Shown piece by piece: positions 7,258 to 18,392 of a stretch of 27,293 nt of DNA. This DNA comes from CAYTLW01 sp964438735 (GTDB taxonomy: Bacteria > Myxococcota_A > UBA9042). A program made the translations under genes and the position numbers. Every line of letters begins with the position of its first letter. The stretch's first letter is position 1. The DNA lies in the NCBI GenBank assembly GCA_964438735.1, contig CAYTLW010000105.1:1-27293 (forward strand), written 5' to 3'. A model generated the notes under the pieces. That model saw nothing but the letters and a program-made list of their open reading frames with translations, made no database searches and was not told the origin of the DNA.

Positions 7258-8925
7258 ATGCCCACACCCCCGCCGCCGAAACCGCAGCGGAACACCGCGC
7301 CCCGCAATACCAAGCGGCCTCGCTCGTCGCCGGGTGATGACGTGATCGACTCGGCGCGGCCGGCCATGCGCCGATTCTTCATCGTCGCGGGTGTCTTCCT
7401 GTTCTTCACTGCCGTGCCCTATCTGCACGGAACCATGGCCGACTACCGCTACCTCGACCAGATCGACGCCCGCCCGCTGTGGCGCGCCGTCACCTTCGGG
7501 CCCGTGGGCAACCCGACCGCCGCCGCCAGCATCACCGCAGGCTCGCCCACCGCCGGACTGCCCGAAGCCGGCATCGAGGAGGGCCTGACGGCCGATCCTG
7601 CGCTCAAAGAGGCCGCCGCGCCGCCGAACAAGGTCGCCGCCGCCGCCAAGAAGCCCAAGAAAGGCACCCCCGCCGCCAAACCGGCCAAACCCGACGTCAA
7701 GCTGGTCGGCGCCGCGCCCGAAGAGCCACCAGCAGCACCGGCGCGTGCCGGACCTCTGCCACAGGCCCTGAGAATCACGGACGGATCCATCGGCAAACAC
7801 AAGGTCTTCATCGAAGATCCCGAGCGCGCCATGGACGGCTTCTACGAGGCCCTGACAGCGCTGGGCTGGGGGGAGCGGGCCAAGGTACGCGTGCGCCACT
7901 ATGGCGACTCCCACATCGCCAACGACGGCACCACCCACGCCCTGAGGGTCCTGCTGCAGCGGCGATTCGGCGAGGGCGGCCACGGATTCGTCCTGGCGAA
8001 GTCCAGGACCCGTTGGTACAAACACAAGGGAATCAAGCATATATCCAGCAAGAACTACACCGTACGCAACTTCCTCGGTGGCGGATTGCGGGACGGCGCC
8101 TACGGCTACGGCGGCGTGGCCGCTTCGGGCGGCTCAGGACAGTCCTTCCGCGTCGACACGGCGCCCAAGGGGGTCGGCAAGACGGCGACCACCTTCGAGT
8201 TCTTCTACCGCTCCATCGGCCCGGCGACGGTGGCCGTCACCGCCGACGGCAAAAGATTGGCCAACCTGATCACCCGCCCGGGCACAGGCGATGGCTACCG
8301 AATGGTGCGGCTGCCCGACGGCCCGCACCGGGTCCGCGTCGCTGTACGACGCGGCAAGGTGCGCATGTTCGGCATGGCGGTGGAACGCGATAGCGGCCTG
8401 GTCTACGACTCCCTGGGCGTGGTCGGAGCGCGCGCCTCCCGCTGGCTCAATGTGCGTGCACCGCACCTGCACGGCCAACTGAAGCATCGCAAGACCGACC
8501 TGCTGGTGCTCAACTACGGCGGCAACTCGCGCAACGACAAGACCTCAAAGGCCCGCTACAAGAAGCGATTCGGCATGGTTATCAAGCGTTTGCGGCCGAA
8601 CAAAGACGAGGCCTGCCTGATCATCGGCCCCAGCGATCATGGCAAGCGCAAGGGCGGCAAGATCATCAGCGATCCGGCCACCAAGCGGCTGATCGGCTGG
8701 CAGCGGGAGATCGCCCTGTCCAACGACTGCGCCTTCCTCGACGCGCGCAAGGTCATGGGCGGCGAAGGCGCCATGGGCCGATGGGCCAGGCGCGGTCTCG
8801 GCTGGCATGACTACGCCCACTTCACGCCCAAAGGTATGCGCACCATGGGCACGGCCATCTACGCCGCCTACCTGCACGGATTGCGGGGTTACCTGGGTCG
8901 GACCAGGGATGCCGCTGCGCCGTAG
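7258..8925 (+). CDS. SGNH/GDSL-type exported O-acyltransferase or esterase, MBOAT partner
   Basis: The 555-residue protein begins at ATG 7258, chosen because GAGG lies 8 bases upstream; a TTG at 7219 would add 13 residues. A short Pro/Arg-rich cytoplasmic leader is followed by one membrane segment (about residues 38-57), an Ala/Pro/Lys-rich periplasmic linker (about 85-170), and the SGNH domain. Visible blocks are GDSH (S218 nucleophile, with HYGDSHIAND), a conserved glycine-rich DGAYGYGGVAASGG stretch, block III asparagine in LNYGGNSRND, and block V DYAHFTPKG with the Asp-x-x-His pair. The domain sits in the periplasm and probably transfers or removes acyl groups delivered by the preceding MBOAT protein. 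Its 3' end overlaps the convergent SGNH gene by 37 bases. Confidence 0.82.
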   Translation: MPTPPPPKPQRNTAPRNTKRPRSSPGDDVIDSARPAMRRFFIVAGVFLFFTAVPYLHGTMADYRYLDQIDARPLWRAVTFGPVGNPTAAASITAGSPTAGLPEAGIEEGLTADPALKEAAAPPNKVAAAAKKPKKGTPAAKPAKPDVKLVGAAPEEPPAAPARAGPLPQALRITDGSIGKHKVFIEDPERAMDGFYEALTALGWGERAKVRVRHYGDSHIANDGTTHALRVLLQRRFGEGGHGFVLAKSRTRWYKHKGIKHISSKNYTVRNFLGGGLRDGAYGYGGVAASGGSGQSFRVDTAPKGVGKTATTFEFFYRSIGPATVAVTADGKRLANLITRPGTGDGYRMVRLPDGPHRVRVAVRRGKVRMFGMAVERDSGLVYDSLGVVGARASRWLNVRAPHLHGQLKHRKTDLLVLNYGGNSRNDKTSKARYKKRFGMVIKRLRPNKDEACLIIGPSDHGKRKGGKIISDPATKRLIGWQREIALSNDCAFLDARKVMGGEGAMGRWARRGLGWHDYAHFTPKGMRTMGTAIYAAYLHGLRGYLGRTRDAAAP

Positions 8926-10208
8926 CCTTCCAGCAGCGCGGCCAGCAGGCGCTCGGCCTTGAGTTCATAGCCCGCCCGGGTCAGGTGCACGTGGTCGCGA
9001 CTGGCCAGACCGGCGCCGACCCAGCGGAGCATGGAGCCCTGACCGCCCATGGCCGCGTAGGCATCCCAGAAGCCGCAGCCATACTCTGCCGCCACCGCGC
9101 GCTGGGCCTCATTGACCAGGTCCAGGCGTGGCCGATGGAAGCGTCGGCCTTCTTCGTCGGGCTTCGTCGGTCGGTCGGTGGTGCCGACGATCAGGCAGGC
9201 CGCTTTGGGCGCCGCCGCGCGCACCCGCTCCAGCACCCGCCGCCAGCTGGCTCGGAAACGAGAGATGGGGGCGCCCGCATCCCCGACCGCGTTGGTGCCG
9301 TAGGCCAGGATCACCAGGTGAGGGTTGCGTTGTTGCAGCTGCGTTCGCCAGGGCCGCTCGCGCCAGTTGAGCAAGATCTTGCCGCGCATCCCCGGGATGC
9401 CCAGCTGGTCGACCTGCACCCCGGCGGCGCTGCGGGCGAAGACCACGCCATAGACGAAAACCTCGCCATCGCCCTTGGGCGACAGGCGCAGTTCATGGCC
9501 GCCATCGGGCACGGTGAAGCGTTCGAAGTGCACCGAGCGCTTCTTCGAGGCGGTCGGGATCTGGTGCATCTTGCCGTCGATGCGGGCCAGCAGGGTGCCG
9601 CCCCCGGGCTGCTTGCGCACCCAGACCTCGATGCGATCCACCTTGCGACCGCAGACGTTGTCGGTGCAGGTGCGCACCTCCATCCACTGGTTGACGTCGT
9701 CGCTGGATACGGCCACGCCGCCGAGCCCGTAGTCGCCCTCCGGCACCGGGTCGAGCATCCGGTGGCGGTGCACCGTCCAGCCCTTGGTGGAGCGCATATT
9801 GATGTCCTGGTGCCGGTAGCCGCCATGCCAGCGGAAGGGCAGCAGGTAGCCGTGTCCGGCCTCGCCGTAGCGCTCCTGCAACACCCGGCGGACGTGTCCC
9901 GACCAGATATCGGCCGAGGTATGCGAGGCGCCGAACCAGGCGATGCGTGCCTGACCCTGACCGCTGGCCGCCGCGCGCAGGGCGTCATGCCAGGGCGCCA
10001 TGGCCTCGCCGGATGGGTCGTGAATCGGCACGAAGATCTGCTGCTGGCGGGGGTCGATGACCAGGGCGGTGGCGCCTTCGGCCGGTCGGACCGACTCCAA
10101 CGCGGCGTCGGCGGGTTCGACCGCTGCGCCGGCGATGGGCTGCGCCACACTCGGGCCGCAGCCGAGCAGGCCGATGAGGAGGATCAAACCGGCGAGCAGC
10201 AACTTCAT
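8889..10208 (-). CDS. SGNH-like lipoprotein, paralogue of the MBOAT partner
   Basis: The 439-residue protein has a lipoprotein signal: a hydrophobic N-terminus ending in LLGC with lipidated C17. The SGNH fold is recognisable from AWFGASHTSAD (S95), the shared YGLGGVAVSS glycine-rich segment, AYGTN for block III and SRDHVHLTRAGYE with the Asp-x-x-His pair for block V. It resembles the neighbouring plus-strand SGNH protein over its whole catalytic part (compare RRVLQERYGEAGHGY with RVLLQRRFGEGGHGF), so the two are paralogues. The GDS of block I is GAS here, but serine, asparagine and histidine are retained, so it may still be active. Its start overlaps the stop of the upstream gene as ATGA, indicating translational coupling. 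It probably acts at the membrane surface on the same polymer. Confidence 0.75.
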   Translation of the reverse strand: MKLLLAGLILLIGLLGCGPSVAQPIAGAAVEPADAALESVRPAEGATALVIDPRQQQIFVPIHDPSGEAMAPWHDALRAAASGQGQARIAWFGASHTSADIWSGHVRRVLQERYGEAGHGYLLPFRWHGGYRHQDINMRSTKGWTVHRHRMLDPVPEGDYGLGGVAVSSDDVNQWMEVRTCTDNVCGRKVDRIEVWVRKQPGGGTLLARIDGKMHQIPTASKKRSVHFERFTVPDGGHELRLSPKGDGEVFVYGVVFARSAAGVQVDQLGIPGMRGKILLNWRERPWRTQLQQRNPHLVILAYGTNAVGDAGAPISRFRASWRRVLERVRAAAPKAACLIVGTTDRPTKPDEEGRRFHRPRLDLVNEAQRAVAAEYGCGFWDAYAAMGGQGSMLRWVGAGLASRDHVHLTRAGYELKAERLLAALLEGYGAAASLVRPR

Positions 10209-11104
10209 GGCGCGCGGACCTTGCCCTTGCGGAACACCGCCGCGGCGATGCGCTTGCAGTCGCAGCCCCAGCTCTTGGGCGCCTGGGCACAGGCCGCCAG
10301 GGCCATCTGGCGGTGGCCGGCGGTGTTGGGGTGGTAGTGGTTGAAGGCCCAGTACTTCTTCTTCATGAACTGACGTGGCACCGCCCGCGCCTCGGCGACG
10401 ATGGCCGCCTTGCGCGCTTTCTTGCGGCGATAGCGGCTGCGGGAGAACGCCTTGTTGAGCGCGGCCATGTCACGCAGGGCCGCGCCGCTGTCGCGCAACG
10501 GGGAGTCGAAGACGTCGACCGTGATATCGGGCAGCTCGCCCTGCATCCACTCGTGGGGGTGATTCCGGGCCCGCCGACCCAGAGCGCGTTGGGGGCTCAA
10601 CTTGCGCTTGAGGAAGTTGTTGATCTGCTTGGTCTGGCGCACGGTGCGCACGCCCCTGAAGCCGCGAAAGCGGGCATCCTTGTGGCTGCCCCAGGGCACC
10701 AGCGTCAGGGCCATGACCTGAAAGCCGCCATCGTGGGCCTGCTGGAAGAGACGGGCCAGGTGATAATTGGCCATCTCCGGGCTGAAGACCGAATTCAGAC
10801 CGCCCTGCCAGATCAACCATCGCTTGCCATCGGTGGTGCCGGCCATCAGCTTGCGATCGCCGATCACCTCCTTGTTCAGCCGCTTGACCAGCGCAGGAAC
10901 GCCCTTCTTGGCCTTGGCCCGATTGACGACCTCCAGGTTCTGGCAGCCATGGGCGAGGAACTGGCCGTAATTGCCTGCGTAGTACTCCGACACCGAGCCA
11001 CCGAGCACCACCGCCTTGATGGGCCGGTCGGTCTTGAACGGACCGGCCAGGGCGGGCGGGGCGAGCAGGGCGAGAAAAAGGCTGATGATCGTGGCACGCA
11101 ACAT
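10205..11104 (-). CDS. Exported SGNH-like protein
   Basis: The 299-residue protein starts at ATG 11104, where a clear signal peptide begins (MLRATIISLF then APPALA, cleavage after about residue 20). The open frame extends far upstream, but that part is not hydrophobic and reads like shadow sequence. The mature part begins with a strand and VLGGSVSEYY (S37), has IWQGGLNSVF as a likely block III, and ends with AFNHYHPNTAGHRQMA, in the place of the usual Asp-x-x-His block V. There the aspartate appears replaced by asparagine. It is shorter and more diverged than the other two SGNH proteins. Its stop overlaps the next start by ATGA, so the two are co-translated. It may be a weak esterase, a transferase or a carbohydrate-binding relative; assignment to the superfamily is by motif pattern only. 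Confidence 0.6.
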   Translation of the reverse strand: MLRATIISLFLALLAPPALAGPFKTDRPIKAVVLGGSVSEYYAGNYGQFLAHGCQNLEVVNRAKAKKGVPALVKRLNKEVIGDRKLMAGTTDGKRWLIWQGGLNSVFSPEMANYHLARLFQQAHDGGFQVMALTLVPWGSHKDARFRGFRGVRTVRQTKQINNFLKRKLSPQRALGRRARNHPHEWMQGELPDITVDVFDSPLRDSGAALRDMAALNKAFSRSRYRRKKARKAAIVAEARAVPRQFMKKKYWAFNHYHPNTAGHRQMALAACAQAPKSWGCDCKRIAAAVFRKGKVRAP

Positions 11105-11255
11105 CACTGGCACAGCATAGCGGCGACCGGGCGCATGCCAAGAAGATGGTCTGCGTCGGGCCTCCGAGCAGGGGCGGCAGAAGCGCGACCGTCGCGCGGT
11201 GACGACCGGGCCCGCCGATGGCAGACTTGTCGACTCCGCCATCTTCGGAGCGTCC

Positions 11256-12110
11256 ATGGTCCGCGATCCCCTGACCCACGCCCTCGCCGCTGCCATGCGG
11301 GCCAGTTTTCTGGCCGCCAACCAGCTGCAGCGGGTCGAAGGCGTGCTGGGGGGCTTGACCCTCGCTGCCTTGCCACCGCGCAAACTGAACGCGTTGACTG
11401 CCCGCCTCTATGCCGTCCGCGGGCGCTACCACGCCGAGGGTCTGTTCGGCTGGGAAGAGCGCTGGTTTGCTGACGACCTGCCGCCGGCGCCAGCGCGCAT
11501 CCTCGTCGGCGGCGCGGGCTCGGGCCGCGAGGTCAAGGCCTTGCTGGGTCTGGGCTACGAGGTGGTGGCTTTCGACCCGGCGCCGAGTTTTGTCGCCCGG
11601 GCCCGAAGACACCTGCGTGGCGATGGCATGCGCGCCTTTACATGCGGCGGCTACGAGGACTTGATCACGTCCGGTCATGCGCTGAAGGAGCTGGTCGACG
11701 GCCATGCGCCTTACGACGCGATCCTGCTGGGCTGGGGCAGCTTCACCCACATGCCGGTGCCCGCCGAGCGACGCGAACTGCTCGCCAGGGTGGCCAGCCT
11801 GTGCCCTGCGGGGCCGACGCTGCTGAGCTTCTGGTTGCGACGGGAGGGTAGCGAGCGCGATCGGGGCCGGGCATTCTCGCTGGGCTGGCGCGTGGGCGGC
11901 CTGCTGAGCGGTCGCGCGCAGGACGAAGGGCCCGATCCCGGCGACCAGGTGATGACCCGCTGCGGTTATGGCCACTGGTTTACCGTGTCGGAGATCGCCG
12001 AACTGGCTGCGGCTGCCGGCTTGCAGTTGCACAGGGCGCCGAGCCTGGCTCAACCCTATGCCCACGCCACGCTCAGGCCTTCGACACCGCCGTCGCCCAG
12101 CGCGTCCTGA
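11256..12110 (+). CDS. Class I SAM-dependent methyltransferase
   Basis: The 284-residue protein starts at ATG 11256 with GGAG 6 bases upstream; in-frame alternatives further up lack a ribosome site. An N-terminal helical part of about 75 residues precedes a Rossmann methyltransferase core. Motif I is ILVGGAGSGREVKALL, followed by an acidic strand end in VVAFDPAPS (the SAM ribose-binding Asp) and a YDAILLGWGSFTHM motif IV region. The rest is a small C-terminal domain ending HWFTVSEIAELAAAAGL. It resembles the broad Methyltransf_25/11 group, whose members act on small molecules or lipids. No substrate can be named. It lies divergently from the SGNH pair and its 3' end overlaps glpK by 38 bases. 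Confidence 0.75.
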   Translation: MVRDPLTHALAAAMRASFLAANQLQRVEGVLGGLTLAALPPRKLNALTARLYAVRGRYHAEGLFGWEERWFADDLPPAPARILVGGAGSGREVKALLGLGYEVVAFDPAPSFVARARRHLRGDGMRAFTCGGYEDLITSGHALKELVDGHAPYDAILLGWGSFTHMPVPAERRELLARVASLCPAGPTLLSFWLRREGSERDRGRAFSLGWRVGGLLSGRAQDEGPDPGDQVMTRCGYGHWFTVSEIAELAAAAGLQLHRAPSLAQPYAHATLRPSTPPSPSAS

Positions 12111-13548
12111 GCCCCTCGATGGCCGGCCCGGGATCGGGCGAAAAACGCCGCTCCTCCTGCCAGGTGTCGCGGGCGTGGGCCACCGAATCGAAGAGCCCGG
12201 CGCCGATTCCGGCCAGGATGGCGGCGCCCAGCGCCGTGGTCTCGATGGCCCGCGGCCGGACCACCACCGTGTTCAGCAGGTCCGCCTGCAGCTGCATGAG
12301 CAGGTTGTTGGCGCAGGCGCCGCCGTCCACGCGCAGCTCGGCGAGTTGTCGACCCAGGTCGTTCTCCATCGCCTCCAGCAACTCGGCGCAGGACATGGCG
12401 ATGCCCTCCAGGGTCGCCCGGGCCATGTGGGCGCGGGTCGTGCCGCGGGTCAAGCCGGTGATGATGCCTCGGGCATCCTCGCGCCAGTGGGGCGCGCCGA
12501 GTCCGGCCAGGGCGGGCACGAAGGTCACCCCGCCGCTGTCGGGAACGGACGCCGCCAGGGCCTCGATGGCCGGCGCGCTGTCGATGATCTGCAGCCCATC
12601 GCGCAGCCATTGTACGCCGGCGCCGGCGACGAAGACGCTGCCCTCGAGGGCGTAGCAGTATTCATCGCCCACCTGCCAGGCGACGGTGGTGAGCAGGCCA
12701 TGTTTGGACTCGACGCGCTCGGCGCCGGTATTCATCAGCAGGAAGGCGCCGGTGCCATAGGTGCACTTGGCCATGCCCGGCTCGGTGCACATCTGGCCAA
12801 AGAGGGCCGCTTGCTGATCTCCGGCCATGCCGGCCACCGGGATGCCGTCGGGCAGCACGGACAGGCCCTTGGTGGTGCCATACACCTCGGCGCTGGCCCC
12901 TACCCGCGGCAGCATGGCCTGGGGCACGCGCAGCAGCTCGCACAATCGCTCATCCCAACGTCGCTCACCGATGTTGTAGAGCATGGTCCGCGAGGCGTTC
13001 GACGGATCGGTGACGTGGACCTCGCCGCCGGTCAGGCGCCAGGTCAGGAAGCTGTCGATGGTGCCGAAGGCGAGTTCACCAGCCTCGGCCCGCTGCCGGG
13101 CGCCCGGCACGGTGTCCAGAATCCAGGCGGCCTTGGTGCCGGAGAAGTAGGCGTCGATCATCAGGCCGGTGCGTTCGCGGATCTCGTCGCTATGGCCAGC
13201 CTCTCGCAGCCCGGCGCAGATGTCCGCCGTGCGGCGGCATTGCCAGACGATGGCGTTGTGAATCGGCCGGCCGCCCCAATGCTCCCAGATGACCGTGGTC
13301 TCGCGCTGGTTGGTGATGCCGATGGTGGCCACCCGGTCGGCCGCCACGCCGCCCTGGGCCAGCACCGCGGCGATGGTCTCCAGGGTGGTCCGCCAGATGT
13401 CTTCGGGATCGTGCTCCACCCAGCCTGGCTGCGGGTAGATCTGCGGGTATTCGTGATTGACCTTGGCCAGGATCTGCAAGGTGCTGTCGATCAGCAGCGC
13501 CGTGGTGCCGGTGGTGCCCTGGTCGATGGCCAGGGTGATGTCCTTCAT
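12073..13548 (-). CDS. glpK: Glycerol kinase
   Basis: The 491-residue protein, the usual length for the family, phosphorylates glycerol to sn-glycerol 3-phosphate with ATP in the cytoplasm, feeding phospholipid synthesis and glycolysis. FGGY-family features are clear: DQGTTGTTALL at 9-19 (phosphate 1), NQRETTVIWE (glycerol-binding Arg/Glu), NAIVWQCRRT, DQQAALFGQ, KCTYGTGAFLLMNTG (phosphate 2) and DGGACANNLLMQ (adenosine motif). The ATG at 13548 has a strong GGAGG ribosome binding site. It is 44 bases downstream of the rlmI-like gene and on the same strand, so is probably cotranscribed with it and possibly with gyrA. No glpF or glpD is next to it. Confidence 0.97.
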   Translation of the reverse strand: MKDITLAIDQGTTGTTALLIDSTLQILAKVNHEYPQIYPQPGWVEHDPEDIWRTTLETIAAVLAQGGVAADRVATIGITNQRETTVIWEHWGGRPIHNAIVWQCRRTADICAGLREAGHSDEIRERTGLMIDAYFSGTKAAWILDTVPGARQRAEAGELAFGTIDSFLTWRLTGGEVHVTDPSNASRTMLYNIGERRWDERLCELLRVPQAMLPRVGASAEVYGTTKGLSVLPDGIPVAGMAGDQQAALFGQMCTEPGMAKCTYGTGAFLLMNTGAERVESKHGLLTTVAWQVGDEYCYALEGSVFVAGAGVQWLRDGLQIIDSAPAIEALAASVPDSGGVTFVPALAGLGAPHWREDARGIITGLTRGTTRAHMARATLEGIAMSCAELLEAMENDLGRQLAELRVDGGACANNLLMQLQADLLNTVVVRPRAIETTALGAAILAGIGAGLFDSVAHARDTWQEERRFSPDPGPAIEGLRTRWATAVSKA

Positions 13549-13592
13549 GGTTGACCTCCGACGCCGGGAACCTGCCTGCCCGGCTGGATCCT

Positions 13593-14954
13593 CTAGTCGT
13601 CGAGCGGCGACCAGGTCGCCTTGGGCCCCGATTGCGCCGCCGCCCCCACAAGATGCCTGGCCGGATGGCGTACGCGGCAGATGGCCACCTTGAGGTAGCG
13701 CCCCTCGGCGTGGGCCGGCGCCGTGGGATGATCCGCCGCCGGACCGAGCACGGACAGAACCTGCAGCTGGCGCTGGGCGCGCGCTCCGGCGTGGGCCAGG
13801 GTGCGCAGGAAGTCGCGCGTGCTGATCCGGCCCGAACAGGAACAGCTGACCAGCAGTCCGCCGTCGGACAGGGCCTCCATGGCCACCGCGTTCAGGTGCA
13901 GATACTTGGCCAGGGCGTCGTCCACCACCGAGGCGCGGGTGGCGAACTTGGGCGGGTCGACGATGACCATGTCGGGTCGCTCTTCATCCGGCCCGAGGAT
14001 CTCATCGGCGATATCGCGCAGCACATGCACGGCGTCTGCCCGCATGGCCTCGACCTGTTGCAGACCATTATCCTGCGCGTGCGCCGCAGCCAGATCGACG
14101 GCGCTCTGCGAGGCGTCGACACACAGCACCCGGCGAGCCCCCGCGCGCGCCGCATGCAGACCGAAACCGCCGCCATGGCAGAACGCGTCCAGCACGTAGC
14201 GCCCCTTGGCCAGCGCCGCCACCTGCAGGTGGTTTTGCCACTGATCCAGGTACAGGCCGGTCTTCTGGCCGCTGCGGGGTTCGGCCTGCAGGGCCACGCC
14301 GTGATGATTGACCTGCACCGTCTCCGGCACCTCCCCCGTCATGCTCACCAGGCCGCGCGGCAGCCCTTCGCTGGGGTGGCAATCGCCTGGTACGCGGGCC
14401 ACGATCCAGGCGCAGCCGTGGTCCTTCTGCAACGTCGCGATGACGAGCTCCAGCCAGCGCATGGCGCCCGCGGTAGACACCAGCACGACGGCGCCGTCTG
14501 CCATGCGGTCGATGACCAGACCGGGCAGGCCGTCGCCTTCGCCATTGACCATGCGCCAGGCCGTCACCCCCTCTTGGGGCAGGCCCAGGTCGCTGCGCAG
14601 GGAGACCGCGTCGGCCAGCGCGTGCGGCAGCCAGCGCGGCGCGTCCGGCAGGCGTCCCGGTGCGGCGCTGCCGGAGCCGCCGCCGATCATGCGCACGGCG
14701 ATCTGGCTCTCCTTGTTGTAGTAGCCCAGGCCGTGGAATGTGCCCTTGGCGTCGAATACACCGCAGGGCAGGCCGATGGGCACCTCGCCATGGGGCGGCA
14801 ATCCGGTCGGCGGCAGGGCATGGGCGATGCCTCCGCTGAAGAGCCATGGGTGTCCGACTCGCGTCGGCGTCGCCCGGCCCTTGGCCAGCACGATGGTCCA
14901 GCCGTCATCCCAGCGAGTGATGTTCTCCGGCAACTCCGCACGCGCCTTGCGCAT
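13593..14954 (-). CDS. rlmI: 23S rRNA (cytosine-C5)-methyltransferase, RlmI-like
   Basis: The 453-residue protein starts at ATG 14954, 55 bases after gyrA stops. A longer frame reaching 15116 would overlap the gyrA tail in repetitive sequence and is rejected. The N-terminal part has the PUA-type segment with RVGHPWLFSGGI and GLGYYNKESQIAVR. The middle has GLPGLVIDRM. The C-terminal Rossmann methyltransferase has FCHGGGFGLHAARAGA (motif I), VLCVDAS, VDPPKFA (motif IV, DPPKF) and a catalytic-type cysteine pair in LLVSCSCSG. This order is that of the RlmI/RlmK-like family, which methylates C1962 of 23S rRNA in E. coli. The exact target here is inferred. It sits between gyrA and glpK on the same strand. 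Confidence 0.85.
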   Translation of the reverse strand: MRKARAELPENITRWDDGWTIVLAKGRATPTRVGHPWLFSGGIAHALPPTGLPPHGEVPIGLPCGVFDAKGTFHGLGYYNKESQIAVRMIGGGSGSAAPGRLPDAPRWLPHALADAVSLRSDLGLPQEGVTAWRMVNGEGDGLPGLVIDRMADGAVVLVSTAGAMRWLELVIATLQKDHGCAWIVARVPGDCHPSEGLPRGLVSMTGEVPETVQVNHHGVALQAEPRSGQKTGLYLDQWQNHLQVAALAKGRYVLDAFCHGGGFGLHAARAGARRVLCVDASQSAVDLAAAHAQDNGLQQVEAMRADAVHVLRDIADEILGPDEERPDMVIVDPPKFATRASVVDDALAKYLHLNAVAMEALSDGGLLVSCSCSGRISTRDFLRTLAHAGARAQRQLQVLSVLGPAADHPTAPAHAEGRYLKVAICRVRHPARHLVGAAAQSGPKATWSPLDD

Positions 14955-15009
14955 CCCCGAGCGGCTGGGCCTCGATCGCCCCCCCTGTCGACGTCGTCCT
15001 GCCACCTCG

Positions 15010-18036
<3,027 letters not shown>

Positions 18037-18392
18037 GCGGCTCCGGAGCGTCCTGTGGGACGGGAGGGGATCCGGGTCGACGAACGCCGAACGCTGGATC
18101 CGAATGGAAAACGCACGAAGCCCGCCGCTGCATGCGGCCGCCACGCGCGCGCGCGGATTATGGCACAACATGGCCCCGAAAGTCACGCTTTGCGGCGGTC
18201 TCGGGTGGCGTTTTTCGGGTGCCCGCCCGGCCCTGTGGCAGCCGACCATGCCAGTTGACCGTGGGCAAGCGCAGACCGCCGTGTATTTGACCTCCGCTTG
18301 GCTTTGGGGTACGCCGCAGTCGCTCATTCGGCGCGTTCGCGCCGGCCCCCTTCTCCGCCCTGTGGCCCCTCCCGAACCAATCGAGGCAATCC
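18037..18392. other. 356-base divergent intergenic region between gyrA and ugd
   Basis: This is the longest stretch without a gene. It contains the gyrA promoter on the minus strand and a (GC)n stretch at about 18144-18154 that could adopt Z-DNA. Near ugd there are TTGACC hexamers (18255 and 18287), but neither has a well-spaced -10. No convincing ORF or RNA gene is visible. Confidence 0.6.
18157..18186 (-). promoter_or_regulatory. Putative sigma70-like gyrA promoter
   Basis: On the minus strand GTGACT (18186-18181) is separated by 18 bases from CATAAT (18162-18157), five of six matches to the -10 consensus. A transcript would have a leader of about 115 bases before the gyrA ATG at 18036. 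The alternating GC stretch directly downstream is unusual and could make initiation supercoiling-sensitive, a typical property of gyrase promoters; that last point is inference. Confidence 0.5.

Noticed and set aside
6457..8040. Long minus-strand ORF of 527 codons opposite MBOAT and SGNH genes
   Set aside because: It spans two real plus-strand genes and their gap, has biased composition and no domain.
10470..12065. Minus-strand ORF of 531 codons overlapping the SGNH-like gene and the methyltransferase
   Set aside because: It overlaps two better-supported genes in other frames and shows only Arg/Gln/Gly-rich shadow sequence.
11968..13554. Long plus-strand ORF of 528 codons opposite glpK
   Set aside because: This is the antisense shadow of the glycerol kinase gene, with low-complexity His/Gly/Ala content and no ribosome binding site.
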